Shown here piece after piece: positions 11,101 to 22,862 of a DNA stretch of 64,000 nucleotides. The notes below the pieces were generated by a model. The model worked only from the letters and a program-made list of their open reading frames with translations. It was not told where the DNA came from and made no database searches. The stretch lies in the NCBI GenBank assembly GCA_002104985.1, contig MCGO01000148.1:30419-94418 (forward strand), written 5' to 3'. Each line of letters begins with the position of its first letter. Position 1 is the stretch's first letter. Both the position numbers and the translations under genes were made by a program. The DNA is from Rhizoclosmatium globosum. Its lineage: Eukaryota; Chytridiomycota; Chytridiomycetes; Chytridiales; Chytriomycetaceae.

Positions 11101-14100
11101 ACTCGTCACCTGCAGAATAATAGTGACCGTACATATATACCATTGGGTTTCCATTCAATTGGTTCTTGGCACTGATCTGTCCAGCGGACAAGACCTTCTG
11201 AGTAGGACAGACAATCAATCCAATACCAATGATGAAGAAGAGGATCAACGCGTTCAAGAACGCAATGATGATACACAATGCAACCTTTTCTCTCCAAGCC
11301 ATTCTACGATCCGCAGACTTCATCCCAGCGCAAGACAAGAAAATGGATGGAATCCACCAGGTAAGTCCCCATGTGAAGCAGACCCAAACTTTTCGACCAG
11401 CCTTGACTTTCTTTCCCGTAGACAATTCACTCTTCTTCTTGCTCAAGAGTTGGTTCTGCAACAGACGACCCTGCTCAGCAGCATCGGTTGCATCCATCTT
11501 CTTGAGAGGAATCCCTCCGAGACCTCCAAATTCACTCTCGTAGTGAGACTCAACGTCTTCTCCGATACCGCCAATGCCGTACTCTGTCTCAGCTCCGTAT
11601 TCACTCTCAGCACCTCCCATAGCAGCGTGTCTTTCAGCTTCCTCGATTTCGGCGAGAGAGGCTTCAAGGGACCACCAAACTTGCTCAGACAAGAAAATCT
11701 TGGTGGTACCGACTTTGGCGAGGTCGTCAGTGTGTCCATAGCCGCGACACACAGCTTCACACTGGTTCTTGGGGCCACCTTGGATGGCAGTGTAATCGCC
11801 AACCTGAGAAAGGATGACTTGATGGTATCTGGCGAGGAAATCGGCATGCTTATGTGCAGCTGAGTAGAGCAGTGATGTCGCTTTGCAAAGGGTTGGCAAG
11901 CAGAAGGCATTCAACTGGCGTTGAACCACTTGTGCATCAAATCTGTTTGAGTTGGGGTCATCCGACAGCTTGACGTGCAAAATAAACCAAGGTTGGGTCT
12001 CTGCAAGAGTCTCAAGCACACCTTCCAGCGATGTTCGGAACTATGATGAAAAGGAGTTAAAAAACAATTCCCAAGAATAGAATATAAACCTTCTGTCCAA
12101 CAGTAGAATCCACACCAACAACTTCTCTCTTACCACCCTCCTTTCCACCTCTCTTCAAGCTTGGGAATCGACTCTTTTCCATAGCAGCAACAACAGTTCC
12201 AGCATCACCCGCGTGCGTCAAAGTAGCCACCATCCTGTCAGAAAAAAGACCCCGCAAAAAGGCCGAAGAAGTACCCGGTTGCTCCGTGGTTCCACGAATC
12301 AACGAAACAAAGTCACTCTGCAAGACATCAGAATTCGCTTCCACAAACAGCTTCGCGTCATATTGCAATGTCGCAACTTCCTTGGATCCCTCGGCATAGT
12401 GAGTAACAGTGAAAGCGTGCTTCGTCTTTTTATCGCCATTTGGAAGAAGGTCAATGTACTTTTGGTATGGAGCAGATCCAGCCTTTGCCTCAGCTTCTCG
12501 AAGCCTTTCCATTAATTTCGAACCTTTTGTGCCGACAGCGCATTCAAGGTCGATGTGAGGAAGGAGTCCAAGGTCTCCATCAAAGGCTTCAACAAAGAGC
12601 TTTCTGTCAACAGGAAGAATAGCCTCTTCACGGAATCCTTCGGCGCGAAGAACGTCGCGAGGAAGAGTAATGACTTGGTCCATCATAAACTGCTCGAGCT
12701 TTGCATTGGCATAGTTGACAAGAAGGCGGGAGAACCCATGTCCAGCCGGTTCTCCTCCTGGAAGAAGGACGTGAGGAGATAAAACAGTTCCAGGCAAGTC
12801 AACGAGAGCGATAAAGTTTGCCCATTGTGATTCCTCAGTTTCACAGAGAGCATTGTTGATTTGTTCAATGAGGTAACTGTAGACGATTGAGTAGAGTGCA
12901 CGAGCTAAAGCGTCACGCTGCTCAGCGGCAGCCTTCGCATCAAGGAACACTGAGATTTTGTCTTTACGAATCAATTGAGTTTTGTAAGTGAGGATGGATT
13001 CGAGGGTTGATGGATGAACTCCAAGGAGGTCAGCCACCAAAGAAAGTTGATGAGTGTTTTTGATTGAAGCCGGCTCGTCTTTCTTTTCACCATCACTATC
13101 AACGAATGCAATGTTTCCGAGATGAAGGATGGCAGACAAGAGTTGGAAGAGTTGAGTTTGGTGCCGTGGCCCGATTCCAACACTCTTTAATGCTTCACGA
13201 AGGGTTTCGAGAGTAAGATCGTCTGTAGAAACACGGCGAATCGAAGATGTGTTCAAGTAATGATAATGTGCCGAACTACAAATATTTGGTTAGTTATTTC
13301 CCATGGAATTGCTCGCTACATTTTACAAACACGCATGTTGCTTCGCAAAAGATCGTTCGCTGTGCTCACAGAACTAATACTCGGCATAACGGCAACGAGC
13401 TCCGCTCGTAGCCTCGCTACGCAATTTGCTCCGCAAAAGATCATTCGCTGCACTCACATTTCCAGTCACACATTTGCTCCGCAAAAGGTCGTTGGCTGCG
13501 CTCACACAACAATTAAATTTCGCCATGACGGCAACGAGCTCCGCTCGTAGCCTCGCTACGCAGTTTGCTCCGCAAAAGGTAGTTCGCTCCGCTCACATTT
13601 CTTTGCTCACAACCGCTTCGCTCACAACCACTTCGCTCATGACCACTTTGCTCATAACCGCTTCGCACACACACTCAACTCTCCAAGCTGCCATTGAGTC
13701 TTCTCATCAGCCGATGCACCTTCGAGCAACAAGTAAAAAACATGAAAGTTGCAACCAGCATCGACCGAGGCACCAGAGACACGAGACTTGTCGAGACCAA
13801 GATCAATAACCTTGACACCACAAATCTTTGACTTTTTGTGAGAGAATTGGAATTCGTAGTAGGTTCCTGAACAGGAAGCGTTTGAGTTTGTGGGAGTGGC
13901 AGCACGAGTAAAAGCGGCGAGGATGGTGTCGAGTTTGAGGATTGCAGAAACGAGCTTTGACTTTTTGCGTTTTGTCATTGGAGTTGAAGGGGAAGGTTTG
14001 AGGGTGGATATTTCGCAGAGATGGCGGGTGAGTAATCTTCTTGTTTCCGTCTTTCCAGAGTTTGATTCACCGCTGTTTTGTGTAGACTGTTAGGAATCCA

Positions 14101-14627
14101 AGGTAACAAGGAATAGAAGGAATGCAAGGGTTGATGAAAAGGCAAGGCAAGGCAAGGCAAGGGGGGGTGTCATTTAAACAGTGATATGGCACGTACAGCA
14201 GGACAATCGCCTGGTCCTCGGCACTCTTTCGCACGTGTTCCCAGGCGGCGGCAGACACGTCGAGTGCCGAGTGGGAAGGCAGGGCGGCCGGGCGTTGGAG
14301 CAGCGGCGTTGTCTTTGCCCAGAGCGCGTGCGACTTTGCGGCGGCGTCGTTCAAGGACAAGGCCTTTGTCTTGGTTTGCTGCTTTGGCGCGACGAGAAGC
14401 CGCGATCCAACTACGAGCGCCTCGGCCTTGGTTGAAGTTGAACAGTCTTTTGTGCGTTGGACAAGGGCCTCAAGCGAGTGTGTTCCGTGGATGCCACTGC
14501 CACTGCCACTGCCACTCGCACTGGGGCCGAGCGTGCTCTCTAGCGCCGCACTCGACGAGAACGGATTCACTCTCTGCGCCTGAACCGGCATTGGTGGTGT
14601 TGTTGGCATTGGTGGTGGTGCGGCCAT
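8133..14627 (-). CDS. Chitin synthase with N-terminal myosin-motor-like domain (class V/VII type)
   Basis: Nine exons: 14627-14197, 14072-13680, 13275-12090, 12040-10391, 10343-10018, 9965-9680, 9627-9001, 8947-8810, 8752-8133; about 1,885 residues. A Pro/Ser-rich leader is followed by a myosin head with an intact P-loop ([10 protein letters not shown], near residue 145), [12 protein letters not shown] and [14 protein letters not shown]. The head reads ALVDLPG where true myosins have a switch II motif. Then come paired membrane helices ([20 protein letters not shown]), a cytochrome b5-like stretch, and the family 2 glycosyltransferase core with [26 protein letters not shown] and QRRRW. Gly/Tyr/Ala repeats precede a C-terminal DEK_C domain. 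The enzyme adds GlcNAc to chitin at the plasma membrane. The last exon needs one extra base at a GGGG run (8655-8658) to stay in frame; the predicted phase total then fits exactly. The start was chosen at MAAPPPMP; an in-frame upstream Met (14786) is possible. Confidence 0.93.
13336..13668. repeat. Cluster of short hairpin (palindromic) repeats inside a chitin synthase intron
   Basis: The 404-bp intron 13276-13679 is far longer than its neighbours (about 45-125 bp). It is filled by stem-triloop-stem units. ACGAGC-TCC-GCTCGT overlaps CGTAGC-CTC-GCTACG, followed by TTTGC-TCC-GCAAA; this trio occurs at 13395-13437 and again at about 13534-13576. Single units (TTGC-TTC-GCAA near 13337, TTTGCTCCGCAAA near 13472) and repeats of the type CGCTC(A/C)CA lie around them. 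The composition is unlike flanking coding DNA. The arrangement recalls double-hairpin elements known from chytrid mitochondrial genomes, an inference from structure only. Confidence 0.85.
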
Positions 14628-15027
14628 CAATCCGTTTTGTGTCTTGGACGAGAAAGAAAGAAGCAACAGAAATGAACGAAAAAGGGGCTCCGCTTTGCTC
14701 CTTCGAGAACAAAAGAACCTAATTACAAACCTGAGTTCAATTAATAAGTACATCCCGTCTTCGAGTGTGTCTACATTAATATGCATTCACTACTCTCTTT
14801 GAACTGGTCTGTCACATTAGAATCCACTCAATATAGGGAATCAAACCCTGTCAGAATGGGTTCGATTTCTTCTTGTTCTGCCGCTCTGAATATGTAATGG
14901 AGGAAGACTAGACCAAGAAGAAGGAAAATGCACAATAACATAATCGATAAACAATGTTTTGCACGCGATCCTGTCCTTTCTTTTTCTGGAACAGTGACAG
15001 CCAATCCAATTGATCACTTGTCCAAAA
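14628..15027. promoter_or_regulatory. Divergent intergenic region between chitin synthase and phosphatase genes
   Basis: About 400 bp separate the two outward-reading start codons, so both promoters should lie here. Open frames across it have no family signature. No TATA-like box or binding site could be assigned with confidence. Confidence 0.4.
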
Positions 15028-16976
15028 ATGCAGTCCATGCCACCACCGCAACCACCAACACCAACACCAAAGGACATTGCAGCTGTGTCCCGGACTTCAA
15101 AGACCCATCCAATTAACGTATCGTGGCTGTTTCCGCACACGGTCCTGGCTCCATCGCCAGACGGACCTTCTCCTTTGACTTCACATCCAGATGGCATCAC
15201 AGTGGGTTCCCCATCTCCTTGTCCTCATCAAATTCTTCTGAAAGCATTTGGTTTGCAGCCCAGAGACCTCCTCGATCTGCTTGGAGTCCCGCAGTCCCAA
15301 TACCCAACTGGCCGCGCTCCTTCCTCGTCTGGTTACATTGGCGGCTTTCCGGTCGCACGCACCATAAAGTAACTATCTCAATTTTGTTTAACCTCTTTTA
15401 TGAAATGCAGTCTCATGTATTCCGTCATTGCTTTGCTTGTCTCTTGACACCCTGAATATGATGCCTCATTTCAAACGCGAAGTTAACTTCATAATATCAT
15501 TCGACCCTGATCGTAGCCGTGAAGCTCTACCTCATATAATGCTTATCTATCATAATGGACGCGTGGAAATAATCCTTCTATTCTATTCCATTCCTTCATC
15601 ACAATTCTTCAATTCCAACTCTGCGACATATTCTAACTTACATAACCTGTAGCCAACCAAAACCCGTCCATCTTACCTCCTCCCCAGCTCCACAAGCACG
15701 TCCACCACAACAAGCAAACACAACAACCTCAACAGCCCGCACATCCTCCTCAACCTACAAACCCAAAACCCCCTCCCCACACCCAACAACCTCCCCCTCC
15801 CTCACCCACCTCCTAAAACCCTCAAAATCAGCCCCAACAACCTCAACAACAACCATAACCGCCACATTCACCCCCTCCACAACACCATCCACATCCACAT
15901 CCACAAGCGACCCAACATCAATCCACACAGCCCCAGACCGCACAGAATCCACACACGGCCGTGAAGCCATCGAGACCTTGGAAGCACTGGGAACCGACAC
16001 GACAACCGCACCTGACGAAGACCTCGTGAATTCATCAGCGACACCAACGTCGACTTCAGACCCGTACCTCACGCTTCCCAACGGCGTCATTGTGCGTGGG
16101 AACTTTGGCGCGTATGGCAACGTGGCGTTGAGTAGTTGTCCCGGGAAGAAGGTTCGGCTGGATACAGGTCCTGTGAATGGACGTGGTGAGTTTTCGCATC
16201 TGTTTTGACAAGTGGGGGTGAAGGAAAACGGGGGTACTAATGTTTTTTCAAAATAGCTGCAATCAACCGAGACTTGGAATCTGATTTCGCACGGCTGTCG
16301 AGTTTGAATATCAAGTGTGTTGTGTGGTATGTTAAGTTCAACGGGGATAAAAAACAAGGGAATTCTAATTGAAGTGGATTTACAGTTGTTTAAATGACAG
16401 TGAACTCTCATTTTTGGGTGCCCCTTTCCAAGTATATCAAGCGGCAGCTGCAAAGTTTGGAATGCAGATTTTACGGATCCCAATTATTGAAGGCAGTTGT
16501 CCGGATCGAATTGAGGATGTTGTGGATATTGTTGAGCGGATTGATGGGTGGTTGCGAGGCGGTGTCAATGTGTTGATTCATTGTCGTGGTGGTGAGTTTT
16601 TCTTTTTGCGTTGAAAGGAGTTTTTATTGACTTGTCTGGGATGGGTAGGTGTTGGACGTGCTGGTTTGATTGCGTGTTGTCTGTTGTTGAGGAAACGGTT
16701 TGTGGAGAATGCCGAGAGGGCTATTCAAGTTGTGAGGCTACGACGGGTGAGTTTGGTTTTTTGTTTTTTTATTGGATGATGGATGGTTTACATTGGTTTT
16801 AGAGTTTGAAGGCCATTGAAACCATGCGACAGGAAGACTTCATTCATGCGTATCAAAAGTATTTGGAAGAGACGAGAGGCAATGATGAGGAAGAAGATGG
16901 GGAGAACGATTTGCCAACATTTCGAAGTGGTTTGGGGAGCAGTAATGATATATTTGAAGAGTGTGTAGAAGTCTAG
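15028..16976 (+). CDS. CDKN3-like dual-specificity/tyrosine phosphatase
   Basis: Six exons: 15028-15368, 15653-16185, 16257-16326, 16386-16591, 16649-16746, 16803-16976; 473 residues. The catalytic loop HCRGGVGRAG (CX5R) is split by an intron after HCRGG. It is preceded by ALSSCPGKK, INRDLESDFARL and CCLNDSEL, and followed by AIETMRQEDFIHAY, the order seen in CDKN3-like phosphatases that remove phosphate from Thr/Tyr. A Ser/Thr/Pro-rich stretch of about 130 residues precedes the domain. Exon 1 holds KTHPINVSWLF, resembling the start of CDKN3 (PIHISWL), and its phase matches exon 2, but the joining intron is 284 bp, long for this locus. If exon 1 is a separate gene, the phosphatase would start in exon 2 without an obvious ATG. 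The phosphatase core is sure; the first exon is probable. Confidence 0.8.
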
Positions 16977-17072
16977 GAAACGTCTTGTTATTTATTAGCT
17001 GCTTATTTATCAAAAGATTCGCTTAACTTATCTTAATGTTCATGAAGAAACCAGGGTGTTCTGGAAAATTCG

Positions 17073-17900
17073 ATGGGGTTGAGATTCGGCAACTCAAAGA
17101 ACGGGGAAAACCAACCTCTTTCCTCCTCGAATACTATGTTCATCAACCGCCATGCTCCACCACCACTTCAAGCTTACCCCTATACCCCAGTTTATTCCGC
17201 AACTACCACGTCGCCTTTGGCTCGAAAGAGAGGGCAGTCATCCTACGATGAACCATCAGCCAAACGCACCCACTGGACAGCCTCTTCGCCTCCTCGCCAA
17301 GTACCGAAACTCCCGCTGAAGTCAAGCCCACGTATCCCGCAGCCAACCACTATCCCTCGAATCTCTCTCAAACGAACACACTCTGACGAAATCGACTCAA
17401 CGTTAGAACAGCTATCCCTCACAGACTATCCGCCTCAACCACCCCTGAAACGCACCTGCTCCTCAAAGGAACCTACTTTCATAACATCGCAAGCACTCAT
17501 CCCCTTCTCCTTCCACAAACAGACACCACCTACCCAAACGCCACCTCCATTCCACCACACAGACAACCCCTTCACAATGGACGGCGTGGAACAGTGGGTC
17601 TACCACACCGCGTCAACACCATCTTCCTCAACAGACGATGACGACGAGGATCGGAGTGATGGTGGAAGTCTCGTGGACCTTGCAAATGGGTTTGAGAGGC
17701 TTGGAACCAAGACGGTGCCTGGAGCTAGAACGCCACCATATGGGCAGGTTGTTTTGTACCGACCCTTTGGAATTGTTGTTGAGCCTGGGGATGAGAAGGA
17801 CGAGGAGGAGGTTGAAGTGGGGGTTGTTGGAAAGGGGTGTAAGATTGAGGAGGTTGAGGAGGATGAGGAGGAAGAAGTTGCGAGTATGGAGTTGGATTAA
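17073..17900 (+). CDS. Unrecognised low-complexity protein, paralogue of the next gene
   Basis: A single open frame of 275 residues from a true ATG. It is rich in Pro, Ser and Thr, with basic patches (ARKRGQSS, KRTHW) and a strongly acidic tail (runs of Glu/Asp in the last 40 residues). The block LKRTHSDEIDSTLEQLSLT is followed some 15 residues on by PPLKRTCS; the neighbouring gene has a matching LKRTRSKTSEID...LDLSLT and APKRTSW. No domain is recognised. Basic clusters suggest a nuclear protein and the composition suggests disorder; both are inference. Confidence 0.65.
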   Translation: MGLRFGNSKNGENQPLSSSNTMFINRHAPPPLQAYPYTPVYSATTTSPLARKRGQSSYDEPSAKRTHWTASSPPRQVPKLPLKSSPRIPQPTTIPRISLKRTHSDEIDSTLEQLSLTDYPPQPPLKRTCSSKEPTFITSQALIPFSFHKQTPPTQTPPPFHHTDNPFTMDGVEQWVYHTASTPSSSTDDDDEDRSDGGSLVDLANGFERLGTKTVPGARTPPYGQVVLYRPFGIVVEPGDEKDEEEVEVGVVGKGCKIEEVEEDEEEEVASMELD

Positions 17901-18209
17901 GCGTGGGTTTTTAGGGAGTGGATAATTGAGGGGAAGTATTTGTGGAAGTGTGTTTGGGATTGCACAAGAGCGCGTAGTGGTATACAACGCGTTTGTTATT
18001 TAATGATTTGAATTATATGGCTATAAAGAAAATTAAAGAATTGTTTGTTGGATGGAAAGGTGCCCAAGCGCAGTATCCCACGCTCCCATTGTTCAAGTTC
18101 TTTTTCTGGATGTGTGGCGTCTCCTTGTTCTGAGCGCCTCAAACACAGAAAAGTGTCAGAAACTAATAGAACCACAACCACCACCACAACTACCTTGAGC
18201 GACACCGAA

Positions 18210-18785
18210 ATGGACTTTGAGACTCCGTTCCTGAACCCTCCACCAATTGATTCCTTCACTGCGGAGCCTCGAGCCCGACACCCAAACTCGCCTGGTCCTC
18301 AACACCGTTCCCGTGCAACTTCAACTGCCGCCCTCCAAATAAACCAACAACCAAACTTTGGATTGATGCGAAAACGCCACGCTAGCACAGAATCAAACGG
18401 CTCATCTACGTACAACTACGACGGAAAACGGGCGAGGAATACAAGCCATAGTCCATACAGCTCTCCATTGGCAGCACGGAAAACCAACCTCCTTAAACGA
18501 ACACGCAGCAAAACTTCTGAAATCGATATTGAACGAGCCTTGCTAGACCTGTCGCTCACTGAACGAAGTCATGGGACTAGTTCACCGGCTCCGAAACGAA
18601 CGAGTTGGACAGTACAGAATCCACTGATATTTGCAAAGGATGGGAACTTTGATGGACACTTTAATTTCAACTTTAATGTGATTATCGCGACACCGGATCC
18701 TGAGCCTGCTGAAGAAAATGTGGAATACACAAGTCATAAGGCGTTGATTCAAGAGGCGTTGAGGAGGTTGGAGGGGATGGATTGA
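18210..18785 (+). CDS. Unrecognised low-complexity protein, paralogue of the preceding gene
   Basis: Starts MDFETPFLNPPP and runs 191 residues. It shares with the upstream gene a basic RKRHAST patch, a SPLAARKTN segment, and the core LKRTRSKTSEIDIERALLDLSLTE followed by PAPKRTSW. The frame stays open upstream to about 18045 but has no ATG there. It ends with a short amphipathic tail (LIQEALRRLEGMD). No known domain is seen. The shared core in a fixed order supports tandem duplication. Confidence 0.6.
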   Translation: MDFETPFLNPPPIDSFTAEPRARHPNSPGPQHRSRATSTAALQINQQPNFGLMRKRHASTESNGSSTYNYDGKRARNTSHSPYSSPLAARKTNLLKRTRSKTSEIDIERALLDLSLTERSHGTSSPAPKRTSWTVQNPLIFAKDGNFDGHFNFNFNVIIATPDPEPAEENVEYTSHKALIQEALRRLEGMD

Positions 18786-18941
18786 TTCAACGTATGTCTT
18801 ACGTGAATGTATATTACTCTTTTCTTCGCTGCTTCTTGCACGTACAAATTAAATACTTCTCCACATTTTCGCCACTGGAAATGCCATAAATCGCTGATAA
18901 ATGGCCACATGTTCAAAAACTCTGATCCAAAAAGCACAAGC

Positions 18942-20746
18942 ATGTTGTCCAAATTCCTGAACAGAAGCTCAGCTCCACCACAGTCCCCACAGCAACAACG
19001 TAGTTCCACAACGACAGCTGGTCCTGTCTTTGTGTCCTTCGATGGAGTCAAGAAGTCGATATTGGTGGATGAGTTCACGACTGTCTCCCAATTCCTGGTC
19101 AAAGCTGAGGACAAGTTCCAGCCAGCAAAAGGATCTCTTTCAAGAGCATTTCATCATGACGGACACAGCCAAGAGGCGGAGCTGGATCCACAGGATCTTG
19201 TACTTCCCTACGTCGTGCGCCCTGGAGCATACATCATAGTCCGTACCGAGAACGATCCGATTCCAGCCGCGATTCCACAACCACAACCAGTTTCTGTTCG
19301 TAAAAAGCCTCAGCCGGTTGAATCACAATCAGTTCGTACGCCACTATCTGTCACTCAAATCCTAACAAGTCCACCACTTAATCGCGGAAACACTCGAATG
19401 GACGCACCACTCAGTTCCGTCACTCCAAGACTACGGGCTAATATTTCGTCCCTTGGCGACGATGAGACATTTGTTGCTTTGAATAGGGACGCCAAGAAAT
19501 ATGGTGATTTAGACGTTATGCTGTCAATCAATTGCGAAACCATGGAAGAGTCCGCTCTTTGGCTAAAACAGGAACTGGAAGCACGTGGTGTCACGGTTTG
19601 GGTGTGTACCACTGAGTTGAAGGGTGGCGCAAACTTTAGGGATGATATTTTCCATGCGGTGAAAGGATGTCGAGTTATTATTCCGTTTATCAATGAGAAG
19701 TGGGCAAATTCTGGGGAATGTGATTATGAGGTATGAGTGTTTTCGGTGTATTTCTAAGAACTTAACTCTTAAATTTTAAGTTTGCACTCGCCATTCGTAC
19801 AAACTTTATTTCTCACGATTCAGGAAAGACTCATCGCGTTGTGCCAGTGGAAGGAAAAGATGGACGGTCGTATGCAGTTCCTGGAATCCGTCGTCCCGCA
19901 TTTTTACCACTCAAATTCCCTGACATTCAATGGACTGCAAAACCCGCCATTGAACAACTGTCTTGCTCAACCAATTTTATTGTTTGCGACGGGACAAACT
20001 TGCTCGACCCTGAATACCAGAATCTGATTCTGCCAAAAATCCTTTACGGCTTGTATAATCTTGGAATTGCTATCACTCTATTGGAAAGCGATCCTCCCAT
20101 GATTCCAATGACCAAGCGATCCCTTCAACACACAACGAATCCCATTGAACTTGCCCAACAAGTCATCACTGGAATCCAATATCAACTCTCCAACTCACAA
20201 GACTTGTTCACCCTCGTCTCAAGGCATCATATTTCCTTCGAAAACACAATGAAGGACTTTGAATTGGAGAGCTTGTACGAGAATTACCTCGGATACTCCG
20301 CAAACGACAGAAACGGATGCCACACTATTTGGAGCTTGGAGTTCAAAATCAAGAAAATTGTCACGTGGGAGGAAGGCGACGATGTTCCGTTTGATGTGAG
20401 AGTAACGGGGACGTTGACTGCGAATTTGATGTCACTCTCCGAAAACCCAAACCCGACAAGGGAATCTGATAAAGAATATGCACGCCTTAGCCCGTATGTT
20501 GATAAACAAGATGCAACAGCGGTGGCTCAATTGTCGGGAACCTTTTTCCGCAGGAGGGGACTTGTTTTGTTGGATGCGGACGAGATAGTATCACCGCCTG
20601 GCTTACTCACGGAGTGCAAATATCGATTGGTACTCCAGCATGATGTTGATGGTACTACCTCAGAGTCTGGGAGACAGGCGCTTGGGTTGTTTTCGGCGAA
20701 AGAAGGGAATGAGAGTGATTTTCCCCCCTGTTTTGCCCATAAATGA
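18942..20746 (+). CDS. TIR-domain protein A (tandem array member 1)
   Basis: Two exons (18942-19730, 19781-20746), 584 residues. Starts at MLSKFLNRSS, aligned with MFAKL in the next copies; an in-frame ATG at 18807 would add 45 residues. Residues about 30-105 form a module with VFVSFDGVKKSILVDE and AFHHDGHSQEAEL that looks like a ubiquitin-like beta-grasp fold. A linker leads to a TIR domain: LDVMLSINCETME, ALWLKQELEARGVTVWV, ELKGGANFRDDIFHAVKGCR, IPFINEKWANSGECDYE. The last Glu sits where TIR NADases have their catalytic Glu. Exon 2 finishes the TIR fold and adds an unrecognised domain of about 250 residues. The extreme C-terminus (EGNESDFPPCFAHK) departs from the EWTSVIRLVAQ end of the other copies and may be decayed. 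Function is not known. Confidence 0.88.
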
Positions 20747-20815
20747 CAAGTTATGTTTATATTAATAATAAGCTTGTTGAGTGTCCCTTATTCAAGCATT
20801 TTTGAGTCCGCACAA

Positions 20816-22659
20816 ATGTTTGCCAAATTGACCGAAACCATCACTGGCAGATCCACTTCGCCTTACACAACGCCCCCGGTGTCCCCGAAAGCGCCAAACG
20901 CGTCAACTATTGAGCGCCCTGCATTTGTCTCCTTCAACGGAAGCAAGAAACCTATATTTGTTGATGAAACTACAACCACCCTTGATCTCCTCCGACTCAC
21001 CGAAATCAAGTTCAAGCAGCCTGACGGATCACTTAAGACGGTATTCCTTCATGATGGTCACAGTCAAGAAGCAGAGCTTGACGGTGATGACCTAGTGGCT
21101 CCTTATATCAGTCCCGGAACTTATTTGGTTGTACGGAATGAGATGGAGAATTCACCAGAGCCTCCGCGAGCGCTTGTTCCCAATCCAAATACGTTGAATA
21201 ATACCGCAAATACTACTCAACGAAATGAACTCGTTTCAGCGCACACAGACATACCAAAACAAAATCACAGCCCACCACCAACAGCAAGCACTAACTCTCT
21301 AAAGCCATCTTCCACAGCGGAAGACGAGGCTTTCATTGCATTACATCAAGACGCTCTTAAATACGGAAATTTGGACGTGATGTTATCCATTAACTGTGCG
21401 ACGATGGAATCTTCGGCCCTTTGGTTAAAGCAGGAACTTGAAGCGAGAGGTGTTTCAGTTTGGGTGTGCACCACTGAATTGAAGGGCGGAGCTAATTGGC
21501 GTGATGATATTTTCCGTGCAGTTAAAGGATGCCGTGTTTTGATTCCATTTATTAACGAGCCGTGGGCTAATTCGGGAGAATGTGACTATGAGGTATCTTT
21601 GAGTGTTTGTGGGTGTAGTTCCTTTAACATGATTTGTAGTTCGCTTTAGCAATTCGTACCAACTTGGTATCGCATGACTCGGGAAAAACACAGCGCGCGA
21701 TTGTTGTTAATGGAAAAGATGGATCGTATGCTGTTCCTGGCATCCGTCGTCCCGCATTCTTACCACTCAAGTTCCCTGATATTCCGTGGACTGCCAAGCC
21801 AGCTGTCGAGCAACTCTCCTGCTCTACCAATTTTATTGTCTGTGACAGCACTACCTTGCTGGATCATAAGTTCCAGGGGTTGATCCTCCAGCGTATCCTA
21901 CATGGGCTTTACAACTTGGGAATTAAAATTACGCCGTTGGCTGATGACTCCCCAATTCTTCCAGTGACCAAAAAGACCGTTCAACCAATGACGGACCCAG
22001 TAAGTCTCGCACAGCAAGTCATTACGGGGATTCAGTACCAGCTGTCCAACGCTCAAGATCTGTTCACCCTTGTATCACGCAATGGTGTATCGTACGACAA
22101 CATGCTGCGAGAATTTGAGATTGACCATTTGTTTGACGATTATCTTGGGTACTCCGGAAACAACAGAAAGGGCTGTTACGCGATTTGGAGTCTTGAGTTC
22201 AAGATTGTTAAGGAATTGGGTCCTGATTGGAAAGAAGGTGATGACGTTCCATTTGAGGTTCCAATTTCAGGAACTATGATTGCCCACTTGATGTCTGTTA
22301 CAAAAAAGAAGGAAGGTGATCCTGAGACGGATGCGGAGTACAGCAGATTGAGTCAGTATGAAGACAAGCAAGATAGTAAAGCTGTAGCAAAGTTGAAGGG
22401 ATTCTTTTGCAGACGTCGCGGGTTGGTGTCTCTGGATGAATATGAGTTGGATACTCCTGTTGGGATGATTCGCGAGTGCAAATACAGAATTGTGTTACAA
22501 CACGACGCGGATTCTGCTCTGCCATTGAATAACGAAAAGTTAGAAGGGGATTCTAAGCAAAGAAGTCAGTCTGGGAAAGTTGCGTTGGGGTTGTTCAGTC
22601 CAAAAGTGGGCAACCCTGATGATGAGTGGACGTCAGTGATTCGCCTTGTTGCACAATAG
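20816..22659 (+). CDS. TIR-domain protein B (tandem array member 2)
   Basis: Two exons (20816-21592, 21640-22659), 598 residues, the fullest copy. The ubiquitin-like module is at about residues 35-105 (FVSFNGSKKPIFVDETTTT, FLHDGHSQEAELDGDDLV). A Pro/Thr/Asn-rich linker follows. The TIR domain starts near residue 185 (LDVMLSINCATME) and runs through GVSVWVCTTELKGGANWRDD to SGECDYE. The candidate catalytic Glu is the final residue of exon 1. The C-terminal part includes LAQQVITGIQYQLSNAQDLF, GCYAIWSLEFKIVKEL, a FFCRRRGLVSLDE strand and EWTSVIRLVAQ at the end. No signal peptide or membrane helix is seen, so a cytoplasmic protein is expected. The C-terminal domain does not match any family I know. 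Confidence 0.92.
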
Positions 22660-22862
22660 AGATTTTATAGGATTTTTTTGTGTATTTGAAATAAACATTG
22701 ATTAGAGTAATTCAAAGAAACCGAGGTAACCTCCCTCATTTCCTCGTCATCTGCACAAGCTTGATAAGGATGAATTTGCTCTTCTGCCATTAATCCATGA
22801 TGGAAATGTCATCTATGACTTGTCATTGGGGCCCTTAAATTTCATAAGTCCGACATTCAAAA

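Noticed and set aside
10697..11863. 388-codon plus-strand frame
   Set aside because: Lies wholly antisense to conserved chitin synthase exon 4; no family signature.
14628..14786. Chitin synthase start at 14786
   Set aside because: The added segment (MHINVDTLEDG...) is Phe/Ser-rich and unlike a conserved leader; MAAPPPMP at 14627 fits better, though not proven.
15755..16483. 242-codon minus-strand frame
   Set aside because: Overlaps spliced phosphatase exons that carry conserved motifs; no signature of its own.
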